From contig JAODMS010000102.1 of the NCBI GenBank assembly GCA_025464925.1, positions 1 to 18,963 on the forward strand: a stretch of DNA of 18,963 nucleotides. Reading direction: 5' to 3'. The translations under genes were made by a program, and so were the position numbers. Source of the DNA: Arthrobacter sp. GTDB taxonomy: Bacteria; Actinomycetota; Actinomycetes; Actinomycetales; Micrococcaceae. The notes below the pieces were generated by a model that was given only the letters and a program-made list of their open reading frames with translations, did no database searches and had not been told where the DNA came from. Shown in pieces: positions 9,808 through 17,071 of this stretch. Position 1 is the stretch's first letter. Each line of letters starts with the position of its first letter.

Positions 9808-10509
9808 ATGGTCAGGCAAGGCAACTCAGGAACGAACGGTACGAGGCCGAAGGCTTCCGGCAGCGGAAAGTCCGGCCGGAAACCCGAGCGGCGTCCGGTC
9901 AGCCCCGTCATCCGCCGCCGCCGGCTCTTCGTGGTTCTTGTCCTGCTGGTGGTGCTCGCCGTTGCCCTGGGGAGCTTTGTGGCAGTCTCCACCGCCATCA
10001 ACGCCGCCGGGAGGACCGCCACGAGCGCAGGCGGACCTGTCACGGAAAGCCAGCAGACCGGTCCGGCCGGCGGAGCGGCCACCGCCCCCGCAGCCACGTC
10101 AACCCCCACGGCAGCCAACGGCTGCGACCAGAAACTCGTGACCGTCACAGCTGCCACGGACAAGGCCCTCTACGCCGCGGGCGAGATGCCGCTGCTCACT
10201 CTGAAGGTCACGAACGGCAACAAGGTGCCGTGCGAGGTGAACATCGGGACTTCGCAGATGGAGTTCCTGATCACCAGCGGCTCGGACCGTATCTTCTCCT
10301 CCCGGGACTGTCAGGCGGAGAACGCAGATCTGGTGAAGACCCTCGCCCCGGGCCAGAGCGAAAGCGCAAAGTTCCCCTGGAAGCGCAACCGGACGGTACC
10401 GGGCTGCGCGCTGATCAAGTCGAAACCGGGAGCCGACGGCGCAGCCTACGTCTTCACCGCCCGGCTGGCGAACAAGACCAGCCCCAAGGCCGTGTTCCGG
10501 CTCAGCTGA
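9808..10509 (+). CDS. Single-pass membrane protein of unknown function with a four-cysteine extracytoplasmic domain
   Basis: I do not recognise a named family. The 233-residue product has a basic cytoplasmic N-terminus (1-39, ending RRRR), one membrane helix (about 40-60) and no lipobox. A low-complexity Ala/Thr/Gly/Pro linker (65-105) follows, then an extracytoplasmic domain (about 106-233). The basic side before the helix predicts N-inside, C-outside. All four cysteines (106, 142, 168, 200) lie in the outer domain and could form two disulfides. The alternating pattern around LTLKVTNGNKVPCEV, and an LAPGQSES turn before a strand, suggest an Ig-like or BsuPI-like beta-sandwich; this is inference. 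M. tuberculosis has a conserved membrane protein (Rv3587c) between mutY and disA, so this may be its positional counterpart. ATG 9808 fits the leaderless -10 box. Confidence 0.8.
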   Translation: MVRQGNSGTNGTRPKASGSGKSGRKPERRPVSPVIRRRRLFVVLVLLVVLAVALGSFVAVSTAINAAGRTATSAGGPVTESQQTGPAGGAATAPAATSTPTAANGCDQKLVTVTAATDKALYAAGEMPLLTLKVTNGNKVPCEVNIGTSQMEFLITSGSDRIFSSRDCQAENADLVKTLAPGQSESAKFPWKRNRTVPGCALIKSKPGADGAAYVFTARLANKTSPKAVFRLS

Positions 10510-10543
10510 GCTTCCTGCAGGCTGTTGCGTGCGTGCTTGAAGG

Positions 10544-11569
10544 CTAGGACGAGGACTTAGACGGCCCGGACGATTCCCGGATGATCAGGCTGGATTCAAC
10601 TACCTGTACTCCGGGGTCGCGGGTTCCGGCGAGCGCTGCCAACAGTGCTTCGCCGGCGCGTCGGCCCACGGTGACGAGGTTCAGGTCAACGCTCGACAGA
10701 TTGGGCCTGGCGTGCGTGGTGAACACAGACCAGTTGTCGACGCCGATCAGCGCTATGTCTTCCGGAACAGCCCGGTCCAGAACGCTCAGTTCATCGGCGA
10801 CGCCTCGAGCGATCTGATCGCTGCCGCAGAAGACCGCGTCCACTTCCGGGTGTGCCTTCAAGAGCGCGCGCGCCCCGTTGTGACCCCATTCGTGGGTCCA
10901 GCTGCCAAACCATACGTCACCTGCCGGTTCCAGGCCGTTTGCTGCCATGGCGGTCCTGAACCCCTGGGCCCGGAGGGAAGCCGAGGCATGGCTTTCCAGC
11001 CCCGTAATATGCGCGATGTGCCTGCGCCCGGTCTTGACCAAGTGGTCTACTGCCCGCTGGGCCCCGCCGCGTTCGTCGCCCACGATCGATGTATCAGCGG
11101 AATCGCTGGAAGGGCCGAATGCATAGATGACCGGCACCGGCAGGCTCTGCGCCAAAGGCGGCCGAGGGTCGGCACGCGGACTGATAACGATGATGCCGTC
11201 CACACGGCGGGCGAGCAGGGTCCGCAGGTAATGCTGTTCGCGGAGGGGGTCATCCCGGCTGTCGCAGACGAAGCACAGCATTTCGCCGAGGCCCAACGCG
11301 TCTTCGACTCCGCGGAGGATGGGAATGCTGAACCTTCCGAAGCTGTCGGTATTGATAACCCCGACAGTATAAGTGCGGCCCAGGCGCATGGTCCGTGCTG
11401 CCCCGTTCGGTTGCCAGCCAAGTTCCTCGGCCGCGGCCCGGACCCGTTGCCGCGTCGACTCCCGCAACTGTCCGGTGCCCCCGAGCGCCTTCGACACGGT
11501 TCCCACTGATACTCCTGCGGCGGCCGCCACGTCGACAATCCCGGGCACACGAGGAAAATTTTCCGTCAC
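10544..11569 (-). CDS. LacI-family transcriptional regulator
   Basis: A 341-residue LacI/GalR-type repressor. The N-terminal helix-turn-helix (about 12-29) reads VDVAAAAGVSVGTVSKAL, followed by the hinge-side RVRAAAEELGWQPNGAART. The rest is a periplasmic-binding-protein-like sensor domain with family markers such as DGIIVISP, GHNGARALL, DAVFCGSDQIARG and EDIALIGVDN. I chose the GTG at 11569 because AAAGGA lies 6 nt upstream and the DNA-binding domain then starts near the N-terminus as usual; a TTG at 11620 would add 17 unlikely residues. It is divergent from the GH127 gene, and LacI-type regulators usually control adjacent sugar genes, so it probably represses that gene until an arabinose-containing ligand binds. 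The ligand is inferred from context only. Confidence 0.93.
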   Translation of the reverse strand: MTENFPRVPGIVDVAAAAGVSVGTVSKALGGTGQLRESTRQRVRAAAEELGWQPNGAARTMRLGRTYTVGVINTDSFGRFSIPILRGVEDALGLGEMLCFVCDSRDDPLREQHYLRTLLARRVDGIIVISPRADPRPPLAQSLPVPVIYAFGPSSDSADTSIVGDERGGAQRAVDHLVKTGRRHIAHITGLESHASASLRAQGFRTAMAANGLEPAGDVWFGSWTHEWGHNGARALLKAHPEVDAVFCGSDQIARGVADELSVLDRAVPEDIALIGVDNWSVFTTHARPNLSSVDLNLVTVGRRAGEALLAALAGTRDPGVQVVESSLIIRESSGPSKSSS

Positions 11570-11573
11570 GGGT

Positions 11574-11579
11574 TTCCTT
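11574..11579 (-). promoter_or_regulatory. Shine-Dalgarno that fixes the LacI-family gene start
   Basis: On the minus strand AAGGAA lies within AAAGGAAACCC directly before GTG 11569. This favours the GTG over the upstream in-frame TTG at 11620. Confidence 0.6.
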
Positions 11580-11615
11580 TCGTGTGCGGGTACTGAGTCC
11601 CCGGTGTGATGATTC

Positions 11616-11661
11616 GTCAACGGACCTCGGATCTAGAAGCAATACTAGCCGATCCGTTGAC
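11616..11661. promoter_or_regulatory. Divergent control region: 9-bp inverted repeat overlapping both -35 positions
   Basis: GTCAACGGA (11616-11624) and TCCGTTGAC (11653-11661) are perfect inverted copies separated by 28 bp. The right copy contains the TTGAC of the GH127 -35 box, and the left copy contains TTGACG on the minus strand (11620-11615), facing the lacI gene. A second inverted repeat, CGGATC-N17-GATCCG (11628-11656), lies inside. This is a likely site for autoregulation and control of GH127 by the adjacent regulator. Confidence 0.55.
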
Positions 11662-11686
11662 AGTAGTGACCCGGGCCACCTAGTCT
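11657..11686 (+). promoter_or_regulatory. Consensus housekeeping promoter for the GH127 gene
   Basis: A perfect TTGACA -35 box (11657-11662), an 18-bp spacer and a TAGTCT -10 box (11681-11686) match a primary-sigma promoter. Transcription would start near 11693, leaving a leader of about 110 nt. This is the best promoter match in the window, as expected for a gene held off by a repressor. Confidence 0.7.
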
Positions 11687-11802
11687 CAGCGGCTAGGAAG
11701 AGGTTTTCCTGTTTTCCGTTCGAGAACTGTCTTGCCACAGGCACGAGGATGAATTTCCGTACGTCTCCGGGCATGCCAGAACGACCACAGAAAGAAGTCA
11801 CC

Positions 11803-13764
11803 ATGACGACTGTCCAACAGGAAGCCGCTGGGCAAGGCCGCCCCGAGGGAACCGCCATATCGGGACCCGTCGGCGCTACGGAGTCCGGCCATTACGTGTT
11901 GCGCCCCGTTCCCTTCAATGCCATGTCGCTGTCCGGAGACGGCCACCTCGGATCATGGCAGGAACTCAATCAGCGGTCCACCATTCCGCACTGCGTGGAA
12001 AACCTCGAGTCCAGCGGAACAATGGACAATCTTCGTCGGCTCGATGGCGCGAGCGACGCTCCCTTCCGGGGATTCTGGTTCCAGGACTCCGACATCTACA
12101 AGACTCTCGAGGCAGTTGCTTGGGAGCAGGGGCGGAGCGGAGAAATGCCGGCGGCCGATTTCCTTGAGTCTGCCGGGCGGTTGATGGCAAAGGTGCAGAT
12201 GGCCGACGGCTATTTGAACTCCTTTGTCCAGGGCGTCGAGCCCGATCAGCGCTGGCAGAAGATGGAGTGGAGCCACGAGCTGTATACGGCAGGCCACCTG
12301 ATCCAGGCCGCTGTGGCCGTTTCCCGCGCCACGCAGAACACCCAGATCCTTGACGTGGCACGCGGGGTAGCAGACCTCATAGTCCAGACCTTCGGCGACG
12401 GCGGGACCGAGATGGTTGACGGCCACCCGGAAATCGAGACCGCCTTGGTGGAGCTCTACCGGCTTACGGGCGAGAAGAGCTACCTGTCCACGGCGAGCCG
12501 GCAGCTGGAGTTGCGCGGCCGCGGTTTGCTCCCGGGCGACCGCTTCGGCCGGCCCTACTTCCAGGACCATTTGCCCATCCGCGAAGCTGCCGGCGAAGCG
12601 ACCGGCCATGCGGTTCGGCAGGTGTACCTTGCAACGGGAATCATCGACGTCTTCCTCGAGACCGGCGATGCTTCGCTCCTGGACGCGGCGGAAAAACTGT
12701 GGCAGAGCACGTTCACGGAAAAGGCATACCTCACGGGTGCGTTGGGTTCCAGACACCGTGACGAGGCCTTCGGTGATCCTTACGAACTGCCCGCTGACCG
12801 CGCCTACGCGGAGACCTGTGCCGCCATCGCCAGCTATCACTGGAACTGGCGCATGTTGCTGGCAACAGGCGGGGGCAAGTATGCCGATGAAATGGAGCGC
12901 GCCCTCTACAACGCCATCGCGGTCTCCACGTCCCACGACGGAAAGAGTTTCTTCTACTCCAACCCTCTCCAGCTACGGACGGGTCACGACGGTTCGACCG
13001 AGGACGCCCCATCGCAGCGGCTTCCTTGGTACGCCTGCGCGTGCTGCCCGCCAAACCTCGCACGGCTCGTCGCTTCCTTACACAGCTACCTGGCAACCGC
13101 GGATGACGAGGGCGTGCAGATACACGGTTACAGTGACGGCGAGCTCCGGCTGTCGTCCCCGTCACGGGGCGGCGGACTGACGATCCGGACCGCGACCGAC
13201 TATCCGTGGGACGGACTGGTGCGGATGACGGTAACCGGCGGCGCGGGCGAATGGACGTTGTCCCTTCGGATCCAGTCCTGGTGCACGGCTCCGGAACTGA
13301 CTATTGACGGAACAGACGTCCCAGCCGTGCCCGACGCTGCCGGCTACGTCCGCCTGCGCAGAACATGGAATGGAACGGCAGACGTCCAGCTGCGGTTGCC
13401 CATGCCGGTCCGCATCGTCACCGCCCAGCCACGGGTGGATGCAGTCCGCGGCTGCGTGGCCCTCATGCGGGGACCCATCGTATTCTGCCTCGAGCAGCCT
13501 GACCAGGAACCAGGACATGCCCTGGAGGACCTGCGGATAGATCCGGCAGCAGCGGTGCGGGTCCAAAAAACCGATGACCTTCCGGGCGTGCCTGTGGTGC
13601 TCATTGCTTCGGGAAAATCCACGACGGGATCCGTTGACGGGCTGTACACCGATTACCCGAACCCTTCCGGCGGCGAGGCCGACACCGTCCTGACAGCGAT
13701 TCCCTATTTCCGGTGGGCCAACAGAGGCGAAAACGCGATGCGCGTCTGGATTCCCACAATCTAG
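11803..13764 (+). CDS. GH127 beta-L-arabinofuranosidase (DUF1680 family)
   Basis: The 653-residue product matches glycoside hydrolase family 127, whose reference HypBA1 of Bifidobacterium releases beta-L-arabinofuranose from plant hydroxyproline-rich glycoproteins. The zinc-thiolate active site is visible: Glu321 in RDEAFGD (acid/base, Glu322 in HypBA1), Glu337 and Cys339 in AETC, and Cys414-Cys415 in YACACCPPN, where Cys414 would be the nucleophile. The 16-residue gap between the two glutamates also agrees with HypBA1. An (alpha/alpha)6 barrel (about 30-420) precedes beta-sandwich domains. No signal peptide is seen, so it likely acts on imported oligosaccharides. ATG 11803 follows AAAGAAG by 5 nt; in-frame ATGs at 11749 and 11773 have poorer signals. 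No transporter is encoded nearby. Some GH127 members have other specificities, so the exact linkage is uncertain. Confidence 0.9.
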   Translation: MTTVQQEAAGQGRPEGTAISGPVGATESGHYVLRPVPFNAMSLSGDGHLGSWQELNQRSTIPHCVENLESSGTMDNLRRLDGASDAPFRGFWFQDSDIYKTLEAVAWEQGRSGEMPAADFLESAGRLMAKVQMADGYLNSFVQGVEPDQRWQKMEWSHELYTAGHLIQAAVAVSRATQNTQILDVARGVADLIVQTFGDGGTEMVDGHPEIETALVELYRLTGEKSYLSTASRQLELRGRGLLPGDRFGRPYFQDHLPIREAAGEATGHAVRQVYLATGIIDVFLETGDASLLDAAEKLWQSTFTEKAYLTGALGSRHRDEAFGDPYELPADRAYAETCAAIASYHWNWRMLLATGGGKYADEMERALYNAIAVSTSHDGKSFFYSNPLQLRTGHDGSTEDAPSQRLPWYACACCPPNLARLVASLHSYLATADDEGVQIHGYSDGELRLSSPSRGGGLTIRTATDYPWDGLVRMTVTGGAGEWTLSLRIQSWCTAPELTIDGTDVPAVPDAAGYVRLRRTWNGTADVQLRLPMPVRIVTAQPRVDAVRGCVALMRGPIVFCLEQPDQEPGHALEDLRIDPAAAVRVQKTDDLPGVPVVLIASGKSTTGSVDGLYTDYPNPSGGEADTVLTAIPYFRWANRGENAMRVWIPTI

Positions 13765-13817
13765 GAAAGACCGGCCAACCTCGGGACGACGCATCAGCCG
13801 GAAACGGAGGAAGGAGC

Positions 13818-14894
13818 CTAGAGGAACCTGTCCAGGAGGCTGGCCTCGGCCATCCGGCTCAGGCCCTCGCGGACTGTCCGGGCGCGCTGGTCGCCGATGC
13901 CGTCCACCGTCATGAGGTCATCTATTGTCGCGGCCATGAGGAACTGCAGGCCGCCGAAGTGGTCCACCAGGCGGTCTGCGACGGCCTTCGGCACCGCCTT
14001 GAGGCCGGAGAGCAGACGGTAGCCGCGCGGCTGGACTACGGCGTCGAGGTTAACCTCCCCGCCGGCGAAGCCGACGATGCCGGCGATCTTGCCCAGATCG
14101 ATCAGCTCGGTAGGCCCCAGGTTGACGAGGGCCTTGACGGCCATCTCAATGTCCTCGGCGGAAGCATTCGGGTCGGAGTAATCGCGGATGATCACATCGC
14201 TGCCGGGTCCGCGGCCAACGGTCAGTTCGTCCAGCTGGAGTGACAGCAGACGGCCGTCCTCGCCAAGTTCCAGCACGTACTGCGAGATCTCCTCGGAAAT
14301 CCGGCGCACCATTTCCTGTCGCTGCAGGGTTACCGCAACATCGCGGACGGTCACCATGGCCTCGATTTCCAGCGCCGAAAGCGAGCTGGTGACCTGGTCC
14401 AGGCGCGAGCGGTAGCGTTCCAGGGTTGCCAGCGCCTGGTTGGCGCGGGCCAGGACCTTCTCGGACCCTTCCAGGACGTGGCGCAGCCCGTTCACGTACA
14501 GCGCGATGATCTGCATCGACTGGCTGACCGAGATGACCGGCACGCCGGTCTGGATGGCGACGCGCTCCGCCGTCCGGTGCCGGGTCCCGGACTCCTGCGT
14601 TTCGATGCTGGAGTCCGGGACCAGCTGGACGGCGGCCCGCAGGATGTTGCTGGCGTCCTTGTCGCAGATGATGGCACCGTCCATTTTGGCCAGTTCCCGA
14701 AGGCGGGTGGGGGAAAAATCGATGCCGATGTCGAAGCCGCCGGAACAAATGGATTCGATGGTCCGGTCAATCCCGAGCACGATCAGGGCGCCGGTTCGGC
14801 CGCGAAGGATGCGCTCCAGGCCGTCGCGCAGGGGAGTGCCCGGGGCCACTCTGCCCAGAGTCGCCTTAAGTGAATCTTCAGGGCTCCGAGCCAT
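13818..14894 (-). CDS. disA: DNA integrity scanning protein DisA, diadenylate cyclase
   Basis: DisA makes c-di-AMP from two ATP and slows when bound to branched DNA. The 358-residue product has the normal length. The N-terminal DAC domain carries DGA at 72-74 and RHR at 105-107 (GTRHRTAER), the two catalytic motifs. A helical linker follows (about 145-280), then a C-terminal helix-hairpin-helix DNA-binding domain with ATIDDLMTVDGIGDQRARTV. I chose ATG 14894 because GAAGGG (14902-14907, minus strand) lies 7 nt upstream and the protein then begins MARSPEDSLKATL; an upstream in-frame start at 14945 would add 17 untypical residues. It is convergent with the GH127 gene, 53 bp apart with no clear terminator between, and divergent from prfC. 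disA near mutY is a conserved actinobacterial arrangement; radA, often adjacent, is not in this window. Confidence 0.96.
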   Translation of the reverse strand: MARSPEDSLKATLGRVAPGTPLRDGLERILRGRTGALIVLGIDRTIESICSGGFDIGIDFSPTRLRELAKMDGAIICDKDASNILRAAVQLVPDSSIETQESGTRHRTAERVAIQTGVPVISVSQSMQIIALYVNGLRHVLEGSEKVLARANQALATLERYRSRLDQVTSSLSALEIEAMVTVRDVAVTLQRQEMVRRISEEISQYVLELGEDGRLLSLQLDELTVGRGPGSDVIIRDYSDPNASAEDIEMAVKALVNLGPTELIDLGKIAGIVGFAGGEVNLDAVVQPRGYRLLSGLKAVPKAVADRLVDHFGGLQFLMAATIDDLMTVDGIGDQRARTVREGLSRMAEASLLDRFL

Positions 14895-14989
14895 AGGTTT
14901 TCCCTTCAAAGGTGCAGGCCCAGCCTGCAGGTGCGCCGGTTCCAAGGATTGCCGGCAGGATCAAAAGTACTCAGTTCCCGCTCTCACCA

Positions 14990-14995
14990 TAGTAG
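14990..14995 (-). promoter_or_regulatory. Possible -10 element for disA
   Basis: On the minus strand TACTAT matches five of six bases of TATAAT. It lies about 95 bp upstream of the disA start. The -35 region is poor. Confidence 0.4.
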
Positions 14996-15137
14996 GGGCA
15001 AAACGGGGCGTGAACCGCACAGGCAAGCCTCAAAGTGGCCCATTCGGACCTGCTCCACATCCCTTCGCCCGGGACCCGGAGACCACCATCCAGGCCTGCG
15101 CTTCGGCGCCCCAACGCGGGCGCCTCGCACCCTGCGA

Positions 15138-15143
15138 TAAACT
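15138..15143 (+). promoter_or_regulatory. Possible -10 element for prfC
   Basis: TAAACT, in the context GATAAACT, fits actinobacterial -10 boxes and would give a prfC leader of about 125 nt. The hairpin at 15105-15124 occupies the -35 region, and no TTGACA-like hexamer is seen. Confidence 0.4.
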
Positions 15144-15275
15144 GGAAGCCTTGGCAGCATGGCCGGGGTTCCGCAGCGGCGCCCCGCAGGAATCCCCGTC
15201 CCACCAGCCAGCCAGACCCCACGATGCGCGGCCCCCGGGCCGCGATCATTCCCAGCCCGCAGCGAAAGTAGCACC

Positions 15276-16889
15276 GTGTCTCAAGAAGTCCTCAGCCCCG
15301 CCCGAGTCCAGGAGATTCACAAGCAGGCGGCCCGGCGTCGGACATTCGCAGTCATCTCACACCCCGACGCCGGCAAGTCCACCCTGACTGAAGCGCTGGC
15401 GCTGCACGCCAAGGTGATCGGCACCGCCGGTGCCTCCAGCGGCAAGGCCAACCGCAAGGAAACCGTCTCCGACTGGATGCAGATGGAGAAGGACCGCGGC
15501 ATCTCGATCAGCTCGGCGGCCCTGCAGTTCGCCTACCGGGACACCGTCATCAACCTTTTGGACACCCCCGGCCACGCTGACTTCTCCGAAGACACCTACC
15601 GGGTGCTGGCCGCCGTGGACTGCGCCGTGATGCTTGTGGACGCTGCCAAGGGCCTGGAAACCCAGACCATGAAACTCTTCGAGGTCTTCAAGCAGCGCAA
15701 CCTCCCCATCATCACCGTGATCAACAAATGGGACAGGCCGGGCCTGGACGCCCTGGCCCTCATGGACGAGATCACCGAGCGCACCGGGCTCCAGCCGATG
15801 CCGCTGACCTGGGCAGTCGGCATTTCGGGCGACTTCCGCGGCGTGTGGGACCTGCGCAGTGACCGCTTCGCACAGTTCACGCGCAACAACGCCGGCGCCA
15901 AAATCGCCCTCACGGAGTACTTCACGCCGGAAGAGGCCGCGGCCAGCCAGGGCGAGGACTGGTCCAACGCGGTGGACGAGGCCGGACTGGTCATTGAATC
16001 GAACCTGGACTTCGACGTCGAGGCCTTCCACGCCGGCAAGGCCACGCCGATCCTGTTCAGTTCCGCAGCCTTGAACTTCGGCGTGAAGGAGATTCTCGAC
16101 GCCCTCGTGGACTTCGCCCCGCCCGCGGCGCCCCGGCCCGACGTCGACGGCGCTGCGCGTCCCGTCGATGCCCCCTTCGCGGGATTCGTCTTCAAGGTCC
16201 AGGCCGGCATGAACAAGGCCCACCGCGACCACGTCGCGTTCATCCGCGTGTGCTCCGGCATCTTCGAGCGCGGCATGGTGGTGACCCAGGGCAGGACCGG
16301 AAAGTCGTTCGCCACCAAGTACGCCCAGCAGGTCTTCGGCCGTGAGCGCGAAGTCATTGACGAGGCGTTCCCCGGCGACGTCGTGGGCCTGGTCAACGCC
16401 TCCTCGCTGCGGGTGGGCGACAGCCTGTTCCTGGACCAGCCCGTGGAGTTCCCTGCCATTCCGCTGTTCGCCCCGGAGCACTACCAGGTGGCGCTCTCCA
16501 AGGACCCCAGCCGTTTCAAGCAGTTCCGGCGCGGCATCGAACAGTTGGAGCACGAGGGCGTCATCCAGGTGCTCCGCTCCGACATCCGCGGCGACCAGGC
16601 GCCCGTGCTTGCCGCCGTCGGTCCCATGCAGTTCGAGGTCGTCGAAGACCGGATGGCGAACGATTTCAGCGCGCCGATGCGACTGGAGCGGCTGCCCTAT
16701 TCCATCGCCCGGATTTCGACGCCGGACGCCATGCCGGCCCTTGCCAACGTGCCCGGCGCCGAGGTGCTGCTGCGGTCCGACGGCGAATACCTTGCGCTTT
16801 TCAATGACGTCTGGGCGCTGCGCCGGATCGAGAAGAACCATCCGGATCTGACGCTGCTGCCGATCGGCACGCATAATCCGGCCAAATAG
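15276..16889 (+). CDS. prfC: Peptide chain release factor 3 (RF3) GTPase
   Basis: RF3 is a translational GTPase that removes RF1/RF2 from the ribosome after termination. The 537-residue product is close to the 529 residues of E. coli RF3. GTPase motifs: P-loop SHPDAGKST (28-36), DTPGH (96-100) in DTPGHADFSEDTYR, and NKWD (150-153). The segment KANRKETVSDWMQMEKDRGI with SISSA (switch I) is RF3-type rather than EF-G-type. Domain II begins at about 300 (PFAGFVFKVQAGMNKAHRDH), and the C-terminal domain includes AAVGPMQFEVV. GTG 15276 is chosen because it gives MSQEVLSPARVQEIHKQAARRRTF-like spacing to the P-loop typical of RF3; the Shine-Dalgarno (GAAAG) is weak. It is divergent from disA, and the kinase gene follows 182 bp later with its own likely promoter. 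Confidence 0.95.
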   Translation: MSQEVLSPARVQEIHKQAARRRTFAVISHPDAGKSTLTEALALHAKVIGTAGASSGKANRKETVSDWMQMEKDRGISISSAALQFAYRDTVINLLDTPGHADFSEDTYRVLAAVDCAVMLVDAAKGLETQTMKLFEVFKQRNLPIITVINKWDRPGLDALALMDEITERTGLQPMPLTWAVGISGDFRGVWDLRSDRFAQFTRNNAGAKIALTEYFTPEEAAASQGEDWSNAVDEAGLVIESNLDFDVEAFHAGKATPILFSSAALNFGVKEILDALVDFAPPAAPRPDVDGAARPVDAPFAGFVFKVQAGMNKAHRDHVAFIRVCSGIFERGMVVTQGRTGKSFATKYAQQVFGREREVIDEAFPGDVVGLVNASSLRVGDSLFLDQPVEFPAIPLFAPEHYQVALSKDPSRFKQFRRGIEQLEHEGVIQVLRSDIRGDQAPVLAAVGPMQFEVVEDRMANDFSAPMRLERLPYSIARISTPDAMPALANVPGAEVLLRSDGEYLALFNDVWALRRIEKNHPDLTLLPIGTHNPAK

Positions 16890-16896
16890 CGGCCCT

Positions 16897-16911
16897 GCCG
16901 CCAGCCGCGGC
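16897..16911 (+). terminator. Weak hairpin after prfC
   Basis: GCCGC-CAGCC-GCGGC is a perfect 5-bp stem with a 5-nt loop starting 7 nt after the prfC stop. It has no T-run, so terminator function is tentative. Confidence 0.35.
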
Positions 16912-16955
16912 CTCGGAACGCTTCCTGCAGGGGTTTCCGGCGGCCGCTTTCGCGG

Positions 16956-16961
16956 TATCAT
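16956..16961 (+). promoter_or_regulatory. Possible -10 element for the kinase-GAF gene
   Basis: TATCAT matches five of six bases of TATAAT and would start transcription near 16968, giving a leader of roughly 105 nt. A weak TTTCCG lies 16 bp upstream as a possible -35. Confidence 0.45.
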
Positions 16962-17071
16962 AAGTAGCCTTGCTAAATGACGCGGGCGGCGGGCAGCTGC
17001 CGGCTTTTGGATTGATCCGCCCGACCCATGGGCAGAACTCGCACTCGAGGGACAACGAACACTTTTTGACG

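Larger units (their letters stand above)
14895..15275. other. 381-bp divergent intergenic region between disA and prfC
   Basis: No convincing gene is seen. It holds the disA Shine-Dalgarno at the left end and a possible disA -10 (TACTAT, minus strand, 14990-14995). Further right are a perfect hairpin GGCGCCC-CAACGC-GGGCGCC (15105-15124) and a TAAACT -10 candidate for prfC (15138-15143). An open frame in phase with prfC extends upstream to 15159 but lacks family similarity. Confidence 0.6.

Noticed and set aside
15357..16961. Long minus-strand open frame opposite prfC
   Set aside because: Antisense shadow of an unambiguous RF3 gene, with His/Asp/Val-rich composition typical of such shadows.
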